From positions 1 to 5,334 of the forward strand of contig JAJQFK010000290.1 of NCBI GenBank assembly GCA_021201175.1: 5,334 bases of DNA. Direction: 5' to 3'. The stretch comes from Candidatus Gastranaerophilales bacterium (GTDB lineage: Bacteria; Cyanobacteriota; Vampirovibrionia; Gastranaerophilales; Gastranaerophilaceae). The notes beneath the pieces were generated by a model, which worked only from the letters and a program-made list of their open reading frames with translations, had not been told where the DNA came from and made no database searches. Every line of letters begins with the position of its first letter. Positions within the stretch are counted from its first letter, which is position 1. This document shows, piece after piece, positions 5,203 through 5,334 of this stretch. The translations under genes were made by a program, and so were the position numbers.

Positions 5203-5333
5203 GTGCCGTAGAACTTCGTTCATTAATCAATTGTAACGCTCAACCCGAACGGCATAACTCGCACTGCGTGCTCAAACAGATGCCGTTTTGATACTGTTTC
5301 GCGAACATTGATTATTCACTACGTTATAGGCAC
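5203..5333. repeat. 131-base nested inverted repeat at the window edge
   Basis: Four dyads nest around one centre: GTGCC/GGCAC (5203-5207, 5329-5333), TAATCAAT/ATTGATTA (5224-5231, 5307-5314), AACGGCAT/ATGCCGTT (5248-5255, 5280-5287) and GCAC/GTGC (5261-5264, 5268-5271). The DNA between the dyads is similar but diverged in the two arms. This is the pattern of a small non-coding mobile or REP/BIME-type element, or of a structured RNA. No open frame of note is present. The element may continue past the window. Confidence 0.55.
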
Positions 5334-5334
5334 G

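Overview
The window is AT-rich bacterial chromosome, with poly-A/T intergenic DNA and low-GC codon use. The ribosomal protein S1 has a cyanobacterial look: an N-terminus of the type 'FEALLGNYDY..KGD.V.G.V...AGVIVDIGAKTAAYVPI'. Combined with the low GC, this suggests a non-photosynthetic cyanobacterial relative of the Gastranaerophilales/Melainabacteria (Vampirovibrionia) kind. That placement rests on remembered protein character, not on a search.

Layout. Bases 1-444 hold no convincing protein gene. A strong sigma70-type promoter (70-98) is followed about 70 nt later by a rho-independent terminator (134-174), so the pair looks like a free-standing small RNA. Next come a degenerate copy of a leader sequence (184-216) that recurs inverted at the start of the neighbouring gene, a REP-like dyad (240-324) and a small hairpin. 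Bases 445-1455 on the minus strand encode a D-2-hydroxyacid (D-lactate-type) dehydrogenase. The 219-base divergent spacer (1456-1674) carries the dehydrogenase leader and -10, an 18-bp palindrome that could be its operator, and the promoter of the rightward operon. That promoter is nearly identical to the small-RNA promoter.

Bases 1675-4980 are a tight four-gene plus-strand unit: ribosomal protein S1 with four S1 domains, a small P-loop kinase resembling animal-type phosphomevalonate kinase / dNMP kinase, a six-helix membrane protein of unknown function, and MiaA (tRNA dimethylallyltransferase). The genes overlap by 11 nt, are separated by 7 nt, and overlap by 50 nt, in that order. The three downstream genes lack Shine-Dalgarno sequences, which points to translational coupling. 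S1 and MiaA both serve translation. MiaA consumes DMAPP, so an isoprenoid-type kinase beside it is suggestive but unproven.

Bases 4981-5334 hold no gene. They contain a candidate operon terminator, a 30-base imperfect palindrome, a perfect GAAACTTTTT inverted repeat and a 131-base nested inverted repeat that ends one base before the window edge. This right flank, like 184-357, looks like repeat-rich intergenic DNA. The best candidates for something undescribed are the small RNA, the inverted leader cassette and the nested terminal repeat.
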